In this document: positions 1 to 7,590 of the stretch, one piece after another
How positions within the stretch are numbered: the stretch's first letter is position 1
Layout of the letters: each line of letters opens with the position of its first letter
From: JBGPLJ01 sp041486385
GTDB taxonomy: Bacteria > Pseudomonadota > Gammaproteobacteria > Steroidobacterales > Steroidobacteraceae
Length of the DNA: 13,073 nt
Assembly: GCA_041486385.1 (NCBI GenBank)
Contig: JBGPLJ010000071.1
Span: 1-13,073, forward strand
Direction: 5' to 3'
Translations under genes and position numbers: made by a program
The notes under the pieces: model-generated
What the model was told of the DNA's origin: nothing
Database searches by the model: none
Seen by the model: only the letters and a program-made list of their open reading frames with translations

Positions 1-1059
1 CTTCATTTCTTCACGAGTGCGCGGGTTGACCGGCGGGACGTCCTGGTCTTTCTTCACGGCCGCAAGGCGGGCTGAACCGGCAAAAAGTGTGGCGCGCTGG
101 GTGGCCTCGGGAAAGCCCGTGGCGATGACGGTGACGCGGATCTGATTGCTCATCTCCGGATCGATCACCGTGCCAACAACCACGGTCGCGTCTTCCGATG
201 CGAACTGCTTCACCGTGTTGCCGACCTCCTGGAACTCGCCGATCGACAGATCCATGCCTGCGGTGACATTCACGAGGATGCCGTGCGCGCCCGCGAGATT
301 GATGTCTTCGAGCAGCGGGCTCGACACAGCCGCTTCGGCCGCCGTACGCGCGCGTTCATCGCCGCTTGCAGCGCCCGTGCCCATCATCGCCATGCCGGTT
401 TCCGACATCACTGTGCGCACGTCGGCGAAGTCGACGTTGATGAGGCCGGGCCGGGTGATGAGCTCCGCGATGCCCTGCACTGCGCCTTGCAGCACCTGGT
501 TCGCTGACTTGAAGGCGTCGAGCAGCGTCGTCGTGCTGCCCAGCACGGACAGAAGTTTCTGGTTCGGAATCGTGATGAGCGAATCGACGTATTTGCCGAG
601 TTCGGAGATGCCGTGCTCGGCGATCAAGGTGCGTTTGTTGCCTTCCATGTCGAAGGGCTTGGTGATGACCGCAACCGTGAGAATTCCGAGCTCCTTGGCG
701 ATCTGCGCCACGACCGGAGCCGCGCCGGTGCCGGTGCCACCGCCCATACCCGCCGTGATGAAGAGCATGTCACAACCTTCGATCATCTCGATGATGCGAT
801 CGCGATCCTCCATCGCCGCCTGGCGGCCGACTTCAGGGTCCGCGCCCGCGCCGAGACCCTTGGTGATGTTGCAACCAATCTGCAGCGCCGTCTTGACTCG
901 CGAGTGCTTAAGAGCCTGCGCATCGGTATTGATGCACATGAAATCGACACCCTCGATGCCGCAGCTCACCATGTGCGAGACCGCGTTGCCGCCGCCACCG
1001 CCGACGCCGATCACCTTGATCACAGCTGTCTGGCTGTATGCATCCATTAGTTCGAACAT
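1..1059 (-). CDS. ftsZ: Cell division protein FtsZ, 3' end cut by window edge
   Basis: FtsZ is the tubulin-like GTPase that polymerises into the cytoplasmic Z ring and organises the divisome. The frame runs from ATG at 1059 to the window edge without a stop, giving 353 residues. It starts MFELMDAYSQ, close to the gammaproteobacterial N-terminus. The phosphate-binding GGGGGN lies near residues 20-25 and the tubulin signature GGGTGTG near 106-112. The synergy (T7) loop NVDFAD near 208-213 keeps the catalytic acidic residues. About 30-40 C-terminal residues are missing, including the peptide that binds FtsA and ZipA. The start is fixed by the family N-terminus and a strong Shine-Dalgarno site 7 nt upstream. 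It follows ftsA after a 99-nt spacer. Long frames on the opposite strand here are shadows. Identity is certain. Confidence 0.97.
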   Translation of the reverse strand, partial: MFELMDAYSQTAVIKVIGVGGGGGNAVSHMVSCGIEGVDFMCINTDAQALKHSRVKTALQIGCNITKGLGAGADPEVGRQAAMEDRDRIIEMIEGCDMLFITAGMGGGTGTGAAPVVAQIAKELGILTVAVITKPFDMEGNKRTLIAEHGISELGKYVDSLITIPNQKLLSVLGSTTTLLDAFKSANQVLQGAVQGIAELITRPGLINVDFADVRTVMSETGMAMMGTGAASGDERARTAAEAAVSSPLLEDINLAGAHGILVNVTAGMDLSIGEFQEVGNTVKQFASEDATVVVGTVIDPEMSNQIRVTVIATGFPEATQRATLFAGSARLAAVKKDQDVPPVNPRTREEMK

Positions 1060-1158
1060 TGACGCTCTCCTCGTGCAATTTTAAATTTTCGAAAGACCGT
1101 AAGCTCTTTGCGCGAAAGCCCGCGCCACACACAAAATTCATTCACAAGACTTGCCCGC
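1060..1158 (-). promoter_or_regulatory. ftsA-ftsZ intergenic spacer, possible promoter or mRNA control region
   Basis: This is the only sizeable gap (99 nt) in an otherwise overlapping operon. On the minus strand it holds a small stem, GCGCG-GGCTTT-CGCGC, then a markedly AT-rich tract, TTTCGAAAATTTAAAATTG, just before the ribosome binding site. TTTAAAAT could act as a -10 element, but no -35 at the usual 17-nt spacing is evident. The stem has no following T-run, so it does not look like an intrinsic terminator. In E. coli several ftsZ promoters lie inside ftsQ and ftsA. Extra ftsZ expression or an unstructured leader is inferred here, not shown. Confidence 0.4.
1067..1072 (-). promoter_or_regulatory. 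Strong ribosome binding site of ftsZ
   Basis: GAGGAG read on the minus strand, 7 nt before the ftsZ ATG. It fixes the start and is among the best Shine-Dalgarno matches in the window. This suits the high copy number FtsZ needs relative to FtsA and FtsQ. Confidence 0.8.
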
Positions 1159-2394
1159 TTAGAAATTCCCCTGAAACCATTGCCGCATGCGGCCGACCGC
1201 CGTCTTCACCGAACCGGTGAGCGGTCGACCGCCGTGATCCGAACCGAGCCGTTCCTTGCCGAAGAGCAGCAGCCCGACGCCGGTCGCGTGAATCGGATTG
1301 CTGACGACGTCGTTCAATCCCTTGACGTACTGCGGCACGCCGAGGCGCACCGGCATGTGAAACACTTCTTCCGCGAGTTCCACCGCGCCTTCCATCTTGG
1401 CGCTGCCACCGGTGAGCACGAGTCCCGCGGCGATGACTTCCTCGAAGCCGCTGCGGCGCAGCTCGTCGCGGATGAGCGTGAACAGTTCCTCGTAGCGCGG
1501 CTGCACCACTTCGGCGAGCGTCTGGCGCGCAAGGCGCCGCGGCGGCCGGTCGCCAACGCTCGGCACTTCGATCGTTTCGTCCGGATTCGCAAGCTGCGAG
1601 AGCGCGCAGGCGTAGCGGATCTTGATGTCTTCCGCGTATTGCGTGGGCGTGCGCATCGAGACGGCGATATCGTTCGTCACCTGATCGCCCGCGATCGGTA
1701 TCACGGCCGTGTGGCGAATGGCGCCGTGCGAAAAGACGGCAATATCGGTGGTACCGCCACCCACATCGACGATGCACACGCCGAGATCCTTCTCGTCGTC
1801 CGTCAACACTGCGTAGCTCGAGGCGAGCTGTTCGAGCACGATGTCCTCGACCTGCAGGCCGCAGCGCTCGACGCACTTGATGATGTTCTGGGCGGCGCTG
1901 TCGGCGCCCGTCACGATGTGTACGCGCGCCTCGAGTCGCACGCCGGACATGCCGATCGGGTCGCGGATGCCCTCCTGGCTGTCGATGATGTATTCCTGTG
2001 GCAGCACGTGCAGGATCTTCTGGTCCGCCGGAATCGCAACGGCCTTGGCGGCGTCGATCACTTTCAGCACGTCGGCTTCCGTGACTTCCTTGTCGCGGAT
2101 CGCAACGATGCCGTGCGAATTGAGGCTGCGCACGTGGCTGCCTGCGATGCCCGTGTACACGGAGTGAATCTCGCATCCGGCCATCAACTCCGCCTCTTCG
2201 ACCGCGCGCTGAATCGACTGCACGGTCGACTCGATGTTGACGACCACGCCTTTCTTGAGGCCGCGCGACGGGTGTGAGCCGATGCCGATCACTTCGAGCG
2301 TCCCGTCGGTCTGGATTTCCCCAACAATCGCGACGACCTTCGATGTGCCGATGTCGAGCCCGACGATGAGGCTGCGTTCGGATCGCTTAGGCAT
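1159..2394 (-). CDS. ftsA: Cell division protein FtsA
   Basis: FtsA is an actin-like ATPase that tethers FtsZ filaments to the inner membrane and helps recruit later divisome proteins. The product is 411 aa, the usual length. Phosphate-1 loop GLDIGTSKV is near residues 12-20. The FtsA-specific 1C domain follows, through the conserved VLPQEYIIDSQEGI near 131-144. Phosphate-2 loop VDVGGGTTDIAV is near 210-221 and the adenosine loop LTGGSAKMEG near 328-337. The protein ends in an amphipathic helix with Trp-Phe near the C-terminus, the membrane-targeting sequence. ATG at 2394 is preferred over upstream in-frame starts because it matches the family N-terminus and has GGAGG 5 nt upstream. It overlaps the end of ftsQ by 8 nt (ATGCCTAA), which suggests coupled translation. 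Nothing anomalous was seen. Confidence 0.97.
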   Translation of the reverse strand: MPKRSERSLIVGLDIGTSKVVAIVGEIQTDGTLEVIGIGSHPSRGLKKGVVVNIESTVQSIQRAVEEAELMAGCEIHSVYTGIAGSHVRSLNSHGIVAIRDKEVTEADVLKVIDAAKAVAIPADQKILHVLPQEYIIDSQEGIRDPIGMSGVRLEARVHIVTGADSAAQNIIKCVERCGLQVEDIVLEQLASSYAVLTDDEKDLGVCIVDVGGGTTDIAVFSHGAIRHTAVIPIAGDQVTNDIAVSMRTPTQYAEDIKIRYACALSQLANPDETIEVPSVGDRPPRRLARQTLAEVVQPRYEELFTLIRDELRRSGFEEVIAAGLVLTGGSAKMEGAVELAEEVFHMPVRLGVPQYVKGLNDVVSNPIHATGVGLLLFGKERLGSDHGGRPLTGSVKTAVGRMRQWFQGNF

Positions 2395-3181
2395 CGCCGC
2401 CTCCGGGCGCAGGCGTGTGCGCGACCACGGCGCCAGTCTTCCAACCGACGGCGAAGCCATTCGTGTAGCGCAGATCAACGTACTGAATATCCGTGGCGCG
2501 TTCCGTCACAAGCGGCACGGCGGCATCGAGAAAGCGTTCGAGCCGCTCGTCGACCTGGCGTCGGCCGAGGCGCACGGTCACGCCATTCGCGAGATCGAGT
2601 TCCCAGGCGCCGCGGTCATCGAGCCGCACAGCAGACACGCGCAGGCCCGCCTCGACCAGCCGCCCCTGGATCGCGAGATAGCGAGTTGCGACTTCAGGTT
2701 CAGTGCCCGCGGGCCCATCGAGGCGCGGCAGTTCAGGCGGCACGTGGCGCGAGTCGGTCATGAAAAGCTCGCCGCGCACGTTGAGAAGGCCCGCATCGCC
2801 CCAGCGCGCGGCCGCGACCTGCTCCTGAACGACGACCCGCAGGCCGCCCGGCCAGCGGCGCTGCACCGATGCGTGATCGACCCACGGGATCAATTCGACC
2901 GCGCGCTGCACGCGCGCGAGATCGATCGAGAGAAAGCCACCACGAATCGACGCGGTCACCGCTTTTTCGACCTGCACAGCCGACACGCGCTGAAACGGCC
3001 CCTCGACCGCCACGGCGCGCACGGGTTGATCGAGCGCGAGTCCCAGACCGTAGAGACCACATGCGATGCCAAAGGGTGTGAGGGTCCACGCGACGATGCG
3101 CCGCCAGGGAAGGCTCGGGAGCTTGCGCTCGCGCGGTTCCTTGCGTCGCCGATTGCGTTTGCCGAACAACATGGAAGTCAT
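2387..3181 (-). CDS. ftsQ: Cell division protein FtsQ
   Basis: FtsQ is a bitopic inner-membrane divisome protein that binds FtsB and FtsL and links early and late division proteins. From ATG at 3181 it has 264 aa. A very basic cytoplasmic tail (KRNRRRKEPRERK) occupies about residues 8-20. One transmembrane segment lies near 28-50. A periplasmic POTRA domain follows, near 54-122, beginning VRAVAVEGPFQRVS. The FtsQ/DivIB beta domain comes next, with PWVDHASVQRRWPGGLRV and, near the end, VDLRYTNGFAVGW. The start chosen overlaps the ddl stop as ATGA, with GGAGG only 3 nt upstream. A second ATG three codons later would give better spacing. A longer frame reaching 3232 would run into ddl and lacks support. 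Sequence conservation in this family is low, but position and architecture make the call firm. Confidence 0.95.
   Translation of the reverse strand: MTSMLFGKRNRRRKEPRERKLPSLPWRRIVAWTLTPFGIACGLYGLGLALDQPVRAVAVEGPFQRVSAVQVEKAVTASIRGGFLSIDLARVQRAVELIPWVDHASVQRRWPGGLRVVVQEQVAAARWGDAGLLNVRGELFMTDSRHVPPELPRLDGPAGTEPEVATRYLAIQGRLVEAGLRVSAVRLDDRGAWELDLANGVTVRLGRRQVDERLERFLDAAVPLVTERATDIQYVDLRYTNGFAVGWKTGAVVAHTPAPGGGDA
2400..2404 (-). promoter_or_regulatory. Ribosome binding site of ftsA
   Basis: GGAGG on the minus strand lies 5 nt before the ATG at 2394, inside the last codons of ftsQ. It decides the ftsA start against longer in-frame alternatives further upstream. Confidence 0.75.
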
Positions 3182-4155
3182 GCGCCTCCGATTGCGGGAG
3201 CCCGCGCGTAGCTCATCTCGAGGATGCGCCACACCAGCTCTTCAAAGTCGATACCGTGCACGCGCGCCGCCTTCGGCACGAGTGAATGACTGGTCATGCC
3301 AGGCGCGGTGTTCACTTCAAGCAGAAAGTTGCGGCCACGTTCATCGCGCATCAGATCAACGCGCCCCCAGCCGGAACATCCCGCTGCGCGAAACGCCGCA
3401 AGCGACAGGGCGCGCATGCTTGCGTCCGCATTCGAGTCGAGGCCCGGACAGATGTACTGCGTGTCATCGGCGACGTATTTCGCGTGATAGTCGTAGTACT
3501 CGCCTTGCGGCACGATCTTGATCGTGGGCAGAGCCTCTTCGCCGAGAATGCCCACCGTGAATTCCTCGCCCTGGATGAGCTCTTCGAGCAGAAGCTCCCC
3601 CGGGTAGCGCGCGGCGAGCTCGACCGCGGCCGGCAATCCGTTCGAGTCGAACACCCGGCTCACGCCGACGCTCGAACCTTCCGACGACGGTTTGATGATC
3701 ACTGGAAAGCCGATTGAACGAGCGAGTTCCCCGACGTCATCGCCGCGCGCGAGCCGCGCAAAGCGCGGCGTCGGCAGGCCGATTGCCACCCAGAGCTGTT
3801 TGGTGCGGATCTTGTCGAGTGTCAGCGCACTGCCGAGCACGTTGGAACCCGTGTAGGGAATACCAAACGATTCGAGCAGTCCCTGCAGCACGCCGTTCTC
3901 GCCGTCGCCCCCATGCAGGATGTTGAACACCCGGTCGAAGCGATGCGCGATAAGCGCCTCGATCAGCGCGGGAATGCCATCGATCGGTGCCGCCTCGACG
4001 CCGCGCGTGCGCAGTGCTTCCAGGACGTTGCGCCCGGAATCGAGCGACACCGCCCGCTCGGATGAAGTGCCACCCATGAGTACCGCAACGCGGCCGAAGT
4101 CGCGGGCCTTGCGCGCCGAGCGCTTCGTCATGATTGAACCGGCGAGCGCGCTCAA
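3178..4155 (-). CDS. ddl: D-alanine--D-alanine ligase
   Basis: Ddl is a cytoplasmic ATP-grasp enzyme that makes the D-Ala-D-Ala dipeptide used by MurF. The product is 325 aa from the TTG at 4155. VAVLMGGTSSERAVSL near residues 24-39 carries the Glu equivalent to E15 of DdlB. The Ser-rich ATP loop EGSSVGVS is present. The omega loop YYDYHAKY carries the Lys-Tyr pair typical of D-Ala-D-Ala rather than D-Ala-D-Lac ligases. GWGRVDLM and LLEVNTAPGMTSHSL supply the metal-binding Asp, Glu and Asn. The TTG start overlaps the murB stop as TTGA and has GGGAG 7 nt upstream. An in-frame ATG at 4131 (MTKRSARK) has no clear ribosome binding site but would give a length nearer DdlB of E. coli. Position beside ftsQ matches ddlB. 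Confidence 0.96.
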   Translation of the reverse strand: MSALAGSIMTKRSARKARDFGRVAVLMGGTSSERAVSLDSGRNVLEALRTRGVEAAPIDGIPALIEALIAHRFDRVFNILHGGDGENGVLQGLLESFGIPYTGSNVLGSALTLDKIRTKQLWVAIGLPTPRFARLARGDDVGELARSIGFPVIIKPSSEGSSVGVSRVFDSNGLPAAVELAARYPGELLLEELIQGEEFTVGILGEEALPTIKIVPQGEYYDYHAKYVADDTQYICPGLDSNADASMRALSLAAFRAAGCSGWGRVDLMRDERGRNFLLEVNTAPGMTSHSLVPKAARVHGIDFEELVWRILEMSYARAPAIGGA

Positions 4156-5048
4156 GCGCGTTCTCCCACGATTCGCACTTCCGGCTCGAGATGCACGTGA
4201 TGCGCGCGCTCGACGGCTGCCTGCACATCGGTGATCAATTTTTCGATATCGGCCGCACTTGCGGCGCCATTATTGATGATGAAGTTGGCGTGCTTCATCG
4301 AAACCGAGGCGTCGCCGACGCGCAGTCCCTTGAGGCCCGCGCTATCGATCAGACGCGCGGCGTGATCGCCCGCGGGATTGGTGAATACCGAGCCGCAGCT
4401 CCACTCCCCGATCGGCTGGGTTTCCTTGCGTCGAGCGAGGAGCTGACGCAGCTCGACATCGCTGGCGCTCGCCTTCTGTTCGAATTCGAGTCGCGCGGCG
4501 AGGAACCACTCGTTCGCAGGTCCCACCACCTTGCGATAGCCAATGGTGAATTCCGCCGGCGTGCGCGTGTGTCGCCGACCGTCGCGCGCGATCATGTCGA
4601 CCTCGATGACGTGCCGCCAGGTCTCACCGCCGAAGGCGCCAGCATTCATGGCAAGCGCGCCGCCAAGCGTTCCCGGAATGCCGCCGAAGAATTCCGCGGG
4701 GCCAAGCCCCCACTTGATGCAAAGCTTCGCGAGCCGCGCACATGGCACCCCCGCTTCGCAAAAAACGCGCGTCTCACTCACCCGATCGATACGGTCGAGT
4801 GCGCCTTGCGTTGCAATCACCGCACCGCGGATGCCGCCGTCGCGTACCAGCAGGTTGCTGCCAAGGCCGAGCCAGGTCACGGGGACCTCGGTGGGGAGCG
4901 AGCGCAGAAACGCGGCGAGGTCGTCGGCATTGCGCGGCTCAAAGTAGATTTCCGCGGGTCCGCCGACATGCCATGAAGTGTGTTTGGACATCGGTTCGTC
5001 GCGCCGCACGCGCAGCGACCAATCGCCCGACAGACGCGCGAGATTCAT
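4152..5048 (-). CDS. murB: UDP-N-acetylenolpyruvoylglucosamine reductase MurB, type II
   Basis: MurB is the FAD- and NADPH-dependent enzyme that reduces UDP-GlcNAc-enolpyruvate to UDP-MurNAc in the cytoplasm. The product is 298 aa, well short of the ~340-aa type I enzyme of E. coli and typical of type II MurB. HTSWHVGGPAEIYFEP and WLGLGSNLLVRDGGIRGAVI form the FAD-binding part. GIPGTLGGALAMNAGAFGGE is the family signature. FTIGYRKV, SCGSVFTNPAGDHAARLIDSAGLKG (with the proton-donor Ser) and EPEVRIVG (with the C-terminal catalytic Glu) complete the active site. ATG at 5048 overlaps the murC stop as ATGA and has GGAGG 5 nt upstream. E. coli has no murB at this place in its cluster, but murB after murC is known from other bacteria. 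All recognised catalytic residues are present. Confidence 0.96.
   Translation of the reverse strand: MNLARLSGDWSLRVRRDEPMSKHTSWHVGGPAEIYFEPRNADDLAAFLRSLPTEVPVTWLGLGSNLLVRDGGIRGAVIATQGALDRIDRVSETRVFCEAGVPCARLAKLCIKWGLGPAEFFGGIPGTLGGALAMNAGAFGGETWRHVIEVDMIARDGRRHTRTPAEFTIGYRKVVGPANEWFLAARLEFEQKASASDVELRQLLARRKETQPIGEWSCGSVFTNPAGDHAARLIDSAGLKGLRVGDASVSMKHANFIINNGAASAADIEKLITDVQAAVERAHHVHLEPEVRIVGERA
4163..4167 (-). promoter_or_regulatory. Ribosome binding site supporting a TTG start for ddl
   Basis: GGGAG on the minus strand sits 7 nt before the TTG at 4155. The competing ATG at 4131 has no purine-rich motif at a suitable distance. This favours the TTG start, which also gives a stop-start overlap with murB. 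Confidence 0.55.
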
Positions 5049-6508
5049 GAGCGCCTCCGGTCGGGCCCGCGCACGCTCTTCAGTGCCGGTGCGCCCGGCC
5101 GTGACGGCGCCGCCCGCAAACGCGCCGGCAGCTCGTGCGCGAGTGCACCGATGCTGCCGGCGCCCATGGTTACGATGACGTCGTTGTCCTTGATGACGCC
5201 CGCAAGCGCGGCGGGCAAGTCATCCACGCGTTCAACGAACACAGGCTCGAGCTTGCCCCGGGAGCGCAGTGCGCGGCAGATCGCGCGACCATCGGCGCCC
5301 GCGATCGGCGCTTCGCCGGCCGCATACACCTCCGTCACGAAGACGACATCGGCTGCGGTGAGGACGCCAGCGAAGTCATCGAGCAGATCGCGCGTACGAG
5401 AATAGCGATGCGGCTGGAACGCGAGCACCAGCCGGCGATCCGCCCAACCCTGGCGCACCGCTGCGAGCGTCGCTGCGATTTCCGTCGGATGATGGCCGTA
5501 GTCATCCACGATCGTCACGTGACCGGCCGTCGTCTCGACTTCGCCAACGACCTGCAGGCGCCGGTCGATACCCTGAAAATGCGCGAGCGCGCTCTGCATC
5601 GCCGCGTCCGGGACCTCGAGCTCTGTCGCCACGGCAATTGCAGCAAGCGCGTTGAGAACGTTGTGGTGACCTGGCAGATTCATGGTGATGGCGAGCGGCA
5701 CCGCCTTGTCGGGCCGCACTACGTCGAAGCGCGTGGTGAGACCTTGCGGCACGATGTTGATCGCGCGCACGTCGGCACCCTCGCCCGCCCCGTAGGTGAC
5801 GGTGGAGCGCCCGACCTTGGCAAGGATCGATCGCACCTCTGCGTCGTCGGCACAGAGCACGGCGAGGCCATAGAACGGCAGGTTGTGCAGGAAGTCGACG
5901 AAGGTCTGTTTCAGCCGCTCGAAGTCTCCGTCGTAGGCGATGAGGTGATCGTTGTCGATATTGGTGACGATCGCGATCATCGGCTGCAGATGCAGAAACG
6001 ATGCGTCGCTCTCGTCGGCTTCGGCGACGAGATAGCGGCCGGCCCCGAGCCGCGCGTTGCTGTCGGCGCTCTTCAGGCGGCCGCCAATGACGAACGTCGG
6101 ATCGCTGCCACCCTCGGCGAGAATGCTTGCGACCAGACTCGTCGTCGTGGTCTTGCCGTGCGTGCCTGCGACAGCGACGCCAAAACGAAAGCGCATCAGC
6201 TCGGCGAGCATTTCGGCGCGCTGCACGACCGGAATGCGCCGCTCGCCTGCCCGCACGACTTCCGGGTTGTCACGCGCGACTGCGCTCGAGACGACGACTA
6301 CGTCCGCCTGCGCAACATTGTCAGCCGCGTGACCCATCATGACGCGCGCGCCGAGGCGCTCGAGTCGCGCAACCACCGCATTGGATCTGAGATCGGAGCC
6401 GGACACCGCGTAGCCGAGATTGATCAGCACCTCGGCAATACCGCCCATGCCGACACCGCCGATGCCGACGAAATGAATGCGATGGATGCGGCGCATGCGG
6501 TCGGTCAT
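5045..6508 (-). CDS. murC: UDP-N-acetylmuramate--L-alanine ligase MurC
   Basis: MurC is the first Mur ligase and adds L-Ala to UDP-MurNAc, using ATP in the cytoplasm. The product is 487 aa from ATG at 6508. The UDP-binding N-terminal fold begins IHFVGIGGVGMGG near residues 10-22. The P-loop GTHGKTTTT is near 110-118. ADESDASFLHLQP and NIDNDHL follow in the central domain. The C-terminal domain has VDDYGHHPTEI and FQPHRYSRTRDL. The last ~25 residues are Pro- and Arg-rich and look like a variable tail. The start overlaps the murG stop as ATGA and has GGAGG 7 nt upstream. An in-frame upstream start at 6535 would run into murG and is not supported. Another Met at residue 5 is possible. Identity is certain. 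Confidence 0.97.
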   Translation of the reverse strand: MTDRMRRIHRIHFVGIGGVGMGGIAEVLINLGYAVSGSDLRSNAVVARLERLGARVMMGHAADNVAQADVVVVSSAVARDNPEVVRAGERRIPVVQRAEMLAELMRFRFGVAVAGTHGKTTTTSLVASILAEGGSDPTFVIGGRLKSADSNARLGAGRYLVAEADESDASFLHLQPMIAIVTNIDNDHLIAYDGDFERLKQTFVDFLHNLPFYGLAVLCADDAEVRSILAKVGRSTVTYGAGEGADVRAINIVPQGLTTRFDVVRPDKAVPLAITMNLPGHHNVLNALAAIAVATELEVPDAAMQSALAHFQGIDRRLQVVGEVETTAGHVTIVDDYGHHPTEIAATLAAVRQGWADRRLVLAFQPHRYSRTRDLLDDFAGVLTAADVVFVTEVYAAGEAPIAGADGRAICRALRSRGKLEPVFVERVDDLPAALAGVIKDNDVIVTMGAGSIGALAHELPARLRAAPSRPGAPALKSVRGPDRRRS

Positions 6509-7590
6509 GCGTTTGCCTCCGCGTGCGCAATGCAAGCCTCGGCAAGATCCGCTGTTGCCGTCGGCCGCGCCAACGCCCGCGCGCGCTGCGCCATGCCAAG
6601 GAGACGAGCGCGATCGCGCGCAAGTCCGCTGATCTCGTCCGCAAGGCGTTCCGGCGTGAGCTCGGCATCCGCAATCAAGATGGCGGCGCCGGCGTCGACC
6701 AGGAACTTCGCGTTCGCAGTTTGATGGTCATCGACGGCCGCCGGGAACGGCACGAGAATCGCGCCGAGCCCGACGGCGGCGAGCTCGGAAATGGTGAGCG
6801 CGCCGGCTCGGCAGATGATCATGTCGCACCAGGAGTAGGCGGCCGCCATGTCCTCGATGAAGGGCACGACACGCGCTTGAACTCCGGCCTCGCGATAGGC
6901 TGCCTCGGCTTCACCGAGACCGCGTGCGCCCGCCTGGTGCCAGACTTCAGGCCGCGCGCCCGATTCGATGCGCGCGAGCGCGCGCGGCACCGCTGAATTG
7001 AGGCGGCGCGCACCGAGGCTCCCGCCAATGACGAGCAGGCGAATCGGCCCTGTCCGCTGCGCGAGCCTTGCCTCGGGCGCGTCGACCAGTGCTATGGCCG
7101 TACGCACCGGATTACCGATACTGCGCGCATGCACGCGCGCGCCGAAACTTCCGGGAAAGGCTTCCAGCACTTCACTCGCAATCCGCGCGAGCCAGCGATT
7201 GGTGAGGCCGGCGATCGCATTCTGTTCATGGATGACGAGCGGACGGCGGAGTGTGCGCGCGGCGACGCCGCCCGGACCGGTGACGAAGCCGCCGACACCG
7301 AGCACGACCGCCGGACGATGACGCCAAACGATCGCGAGCGCCTGGGCGTAGGCGTAGGCGAGACGGAATGGCGCAGCGAGGAGCGTCAGCCAGCTCTTGC
7401 CCCGCAGGCCCGACACGGAAACCCATTCGATCGGCAGGCCTTGTGCCGGCACGACACGCGCTTCGATTCCCGCGCGCGTGCCGAGCCAGACGATGCGCCA
7501 GTCGCGCGCTCGCAGATAGTCCGCGACCGCGAGCGCCGGAAATACATGTCCGCCGGTACCGCCCGCCATGATGAGCACGAGCCGCGTCAT
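6505..7590 (-). CDS. murG: Undecaprenyl-diphospho-MurNAc-pentapeptide GlcNAc transferase MurG
   Basis: MurG is a peripheral inner-membrane GT-B glycosyltransferase that adds GlcNAc from UDP-GlcNAc to lipid I, giving lipid II. The product is 361 aa. The acceptor-side glycine loop GGTGGHVFPALAVA is near residues 10-23. A second glycine-rich stretch, GGFVTGPGGVAA, is followed by HEQNAIAGLTNRWLA. SIGNPVR and IGGSLGARRLN start the donor domain. CRAGALTISELAAVG with the DDHQTANA segment binds UDP-GlcNAc. ATG at 7590 overlaps the ftsW stop as ATGA. The same frame stays open far upstream through ftsW, but the residues there match no MurG sequence, so an 824-aa product is rejected. Upstream GAG gives only a weak ribosome binding site, so coupled translation from ftsW is likely. 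Confidence 0.97.
   Translation of the reverse strand: MTRLVLIMAGGTGGHVFPALAVADYLRARDWRIVWLGTRAGIEARVVPAQGLPIEWVSVSGLRGKSWLTLLAAPFRLAYAYAQALAIVWRHRPAVVLGVGGFVTGPGGVAARTLRRPLVIHEQNAIAGLTNRWLARIASEVLEAFPGSFGARVHARSIGNPVRTAIALVDAPEARLAQRTGPIRLLVIGGSLGARRLNSAVPRALARIESGARPEVWHQAGARGLGEAEAAYREAGVQARVVPFIEDMAAAYSWCDMIICRAGALTISELAAVGLGAILVPFPAAVDDHQTANAKFLVDAGAAILIADAELTPERLADEISGLARDRARLLGMAQRARALARPTATADLAEACIAHAEANA

Noticed and set aside
1100..1130. GCGCG/CGCGC hairpin between ftsA and ftsZ as a transcription terminator
   Set aside because: The stem is only 5 bp and is not followed by a run of T on the minus strand. ftsZ is normally co-transcribed.
1108..2277. 389-codon plus-strand frame opposite ftsA, and similar long plus-strand frames opposite ftsZ (146-1084), ftsQ (2234-3211) and mraY (10120-11298)
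   Set aside because: All lie wholly or almost wholly opposite confidently identified genes and have shadow-type composition with no family motif.
5135..6724. 529-codon open frame on the plus strand opposite murC and murG
   Set aside because: It is antisense to two certain genes, its residues show no recognisable motif, and its composition is the His/Arg/Asp-rich kind produced by reading GC-rich genes backwards.
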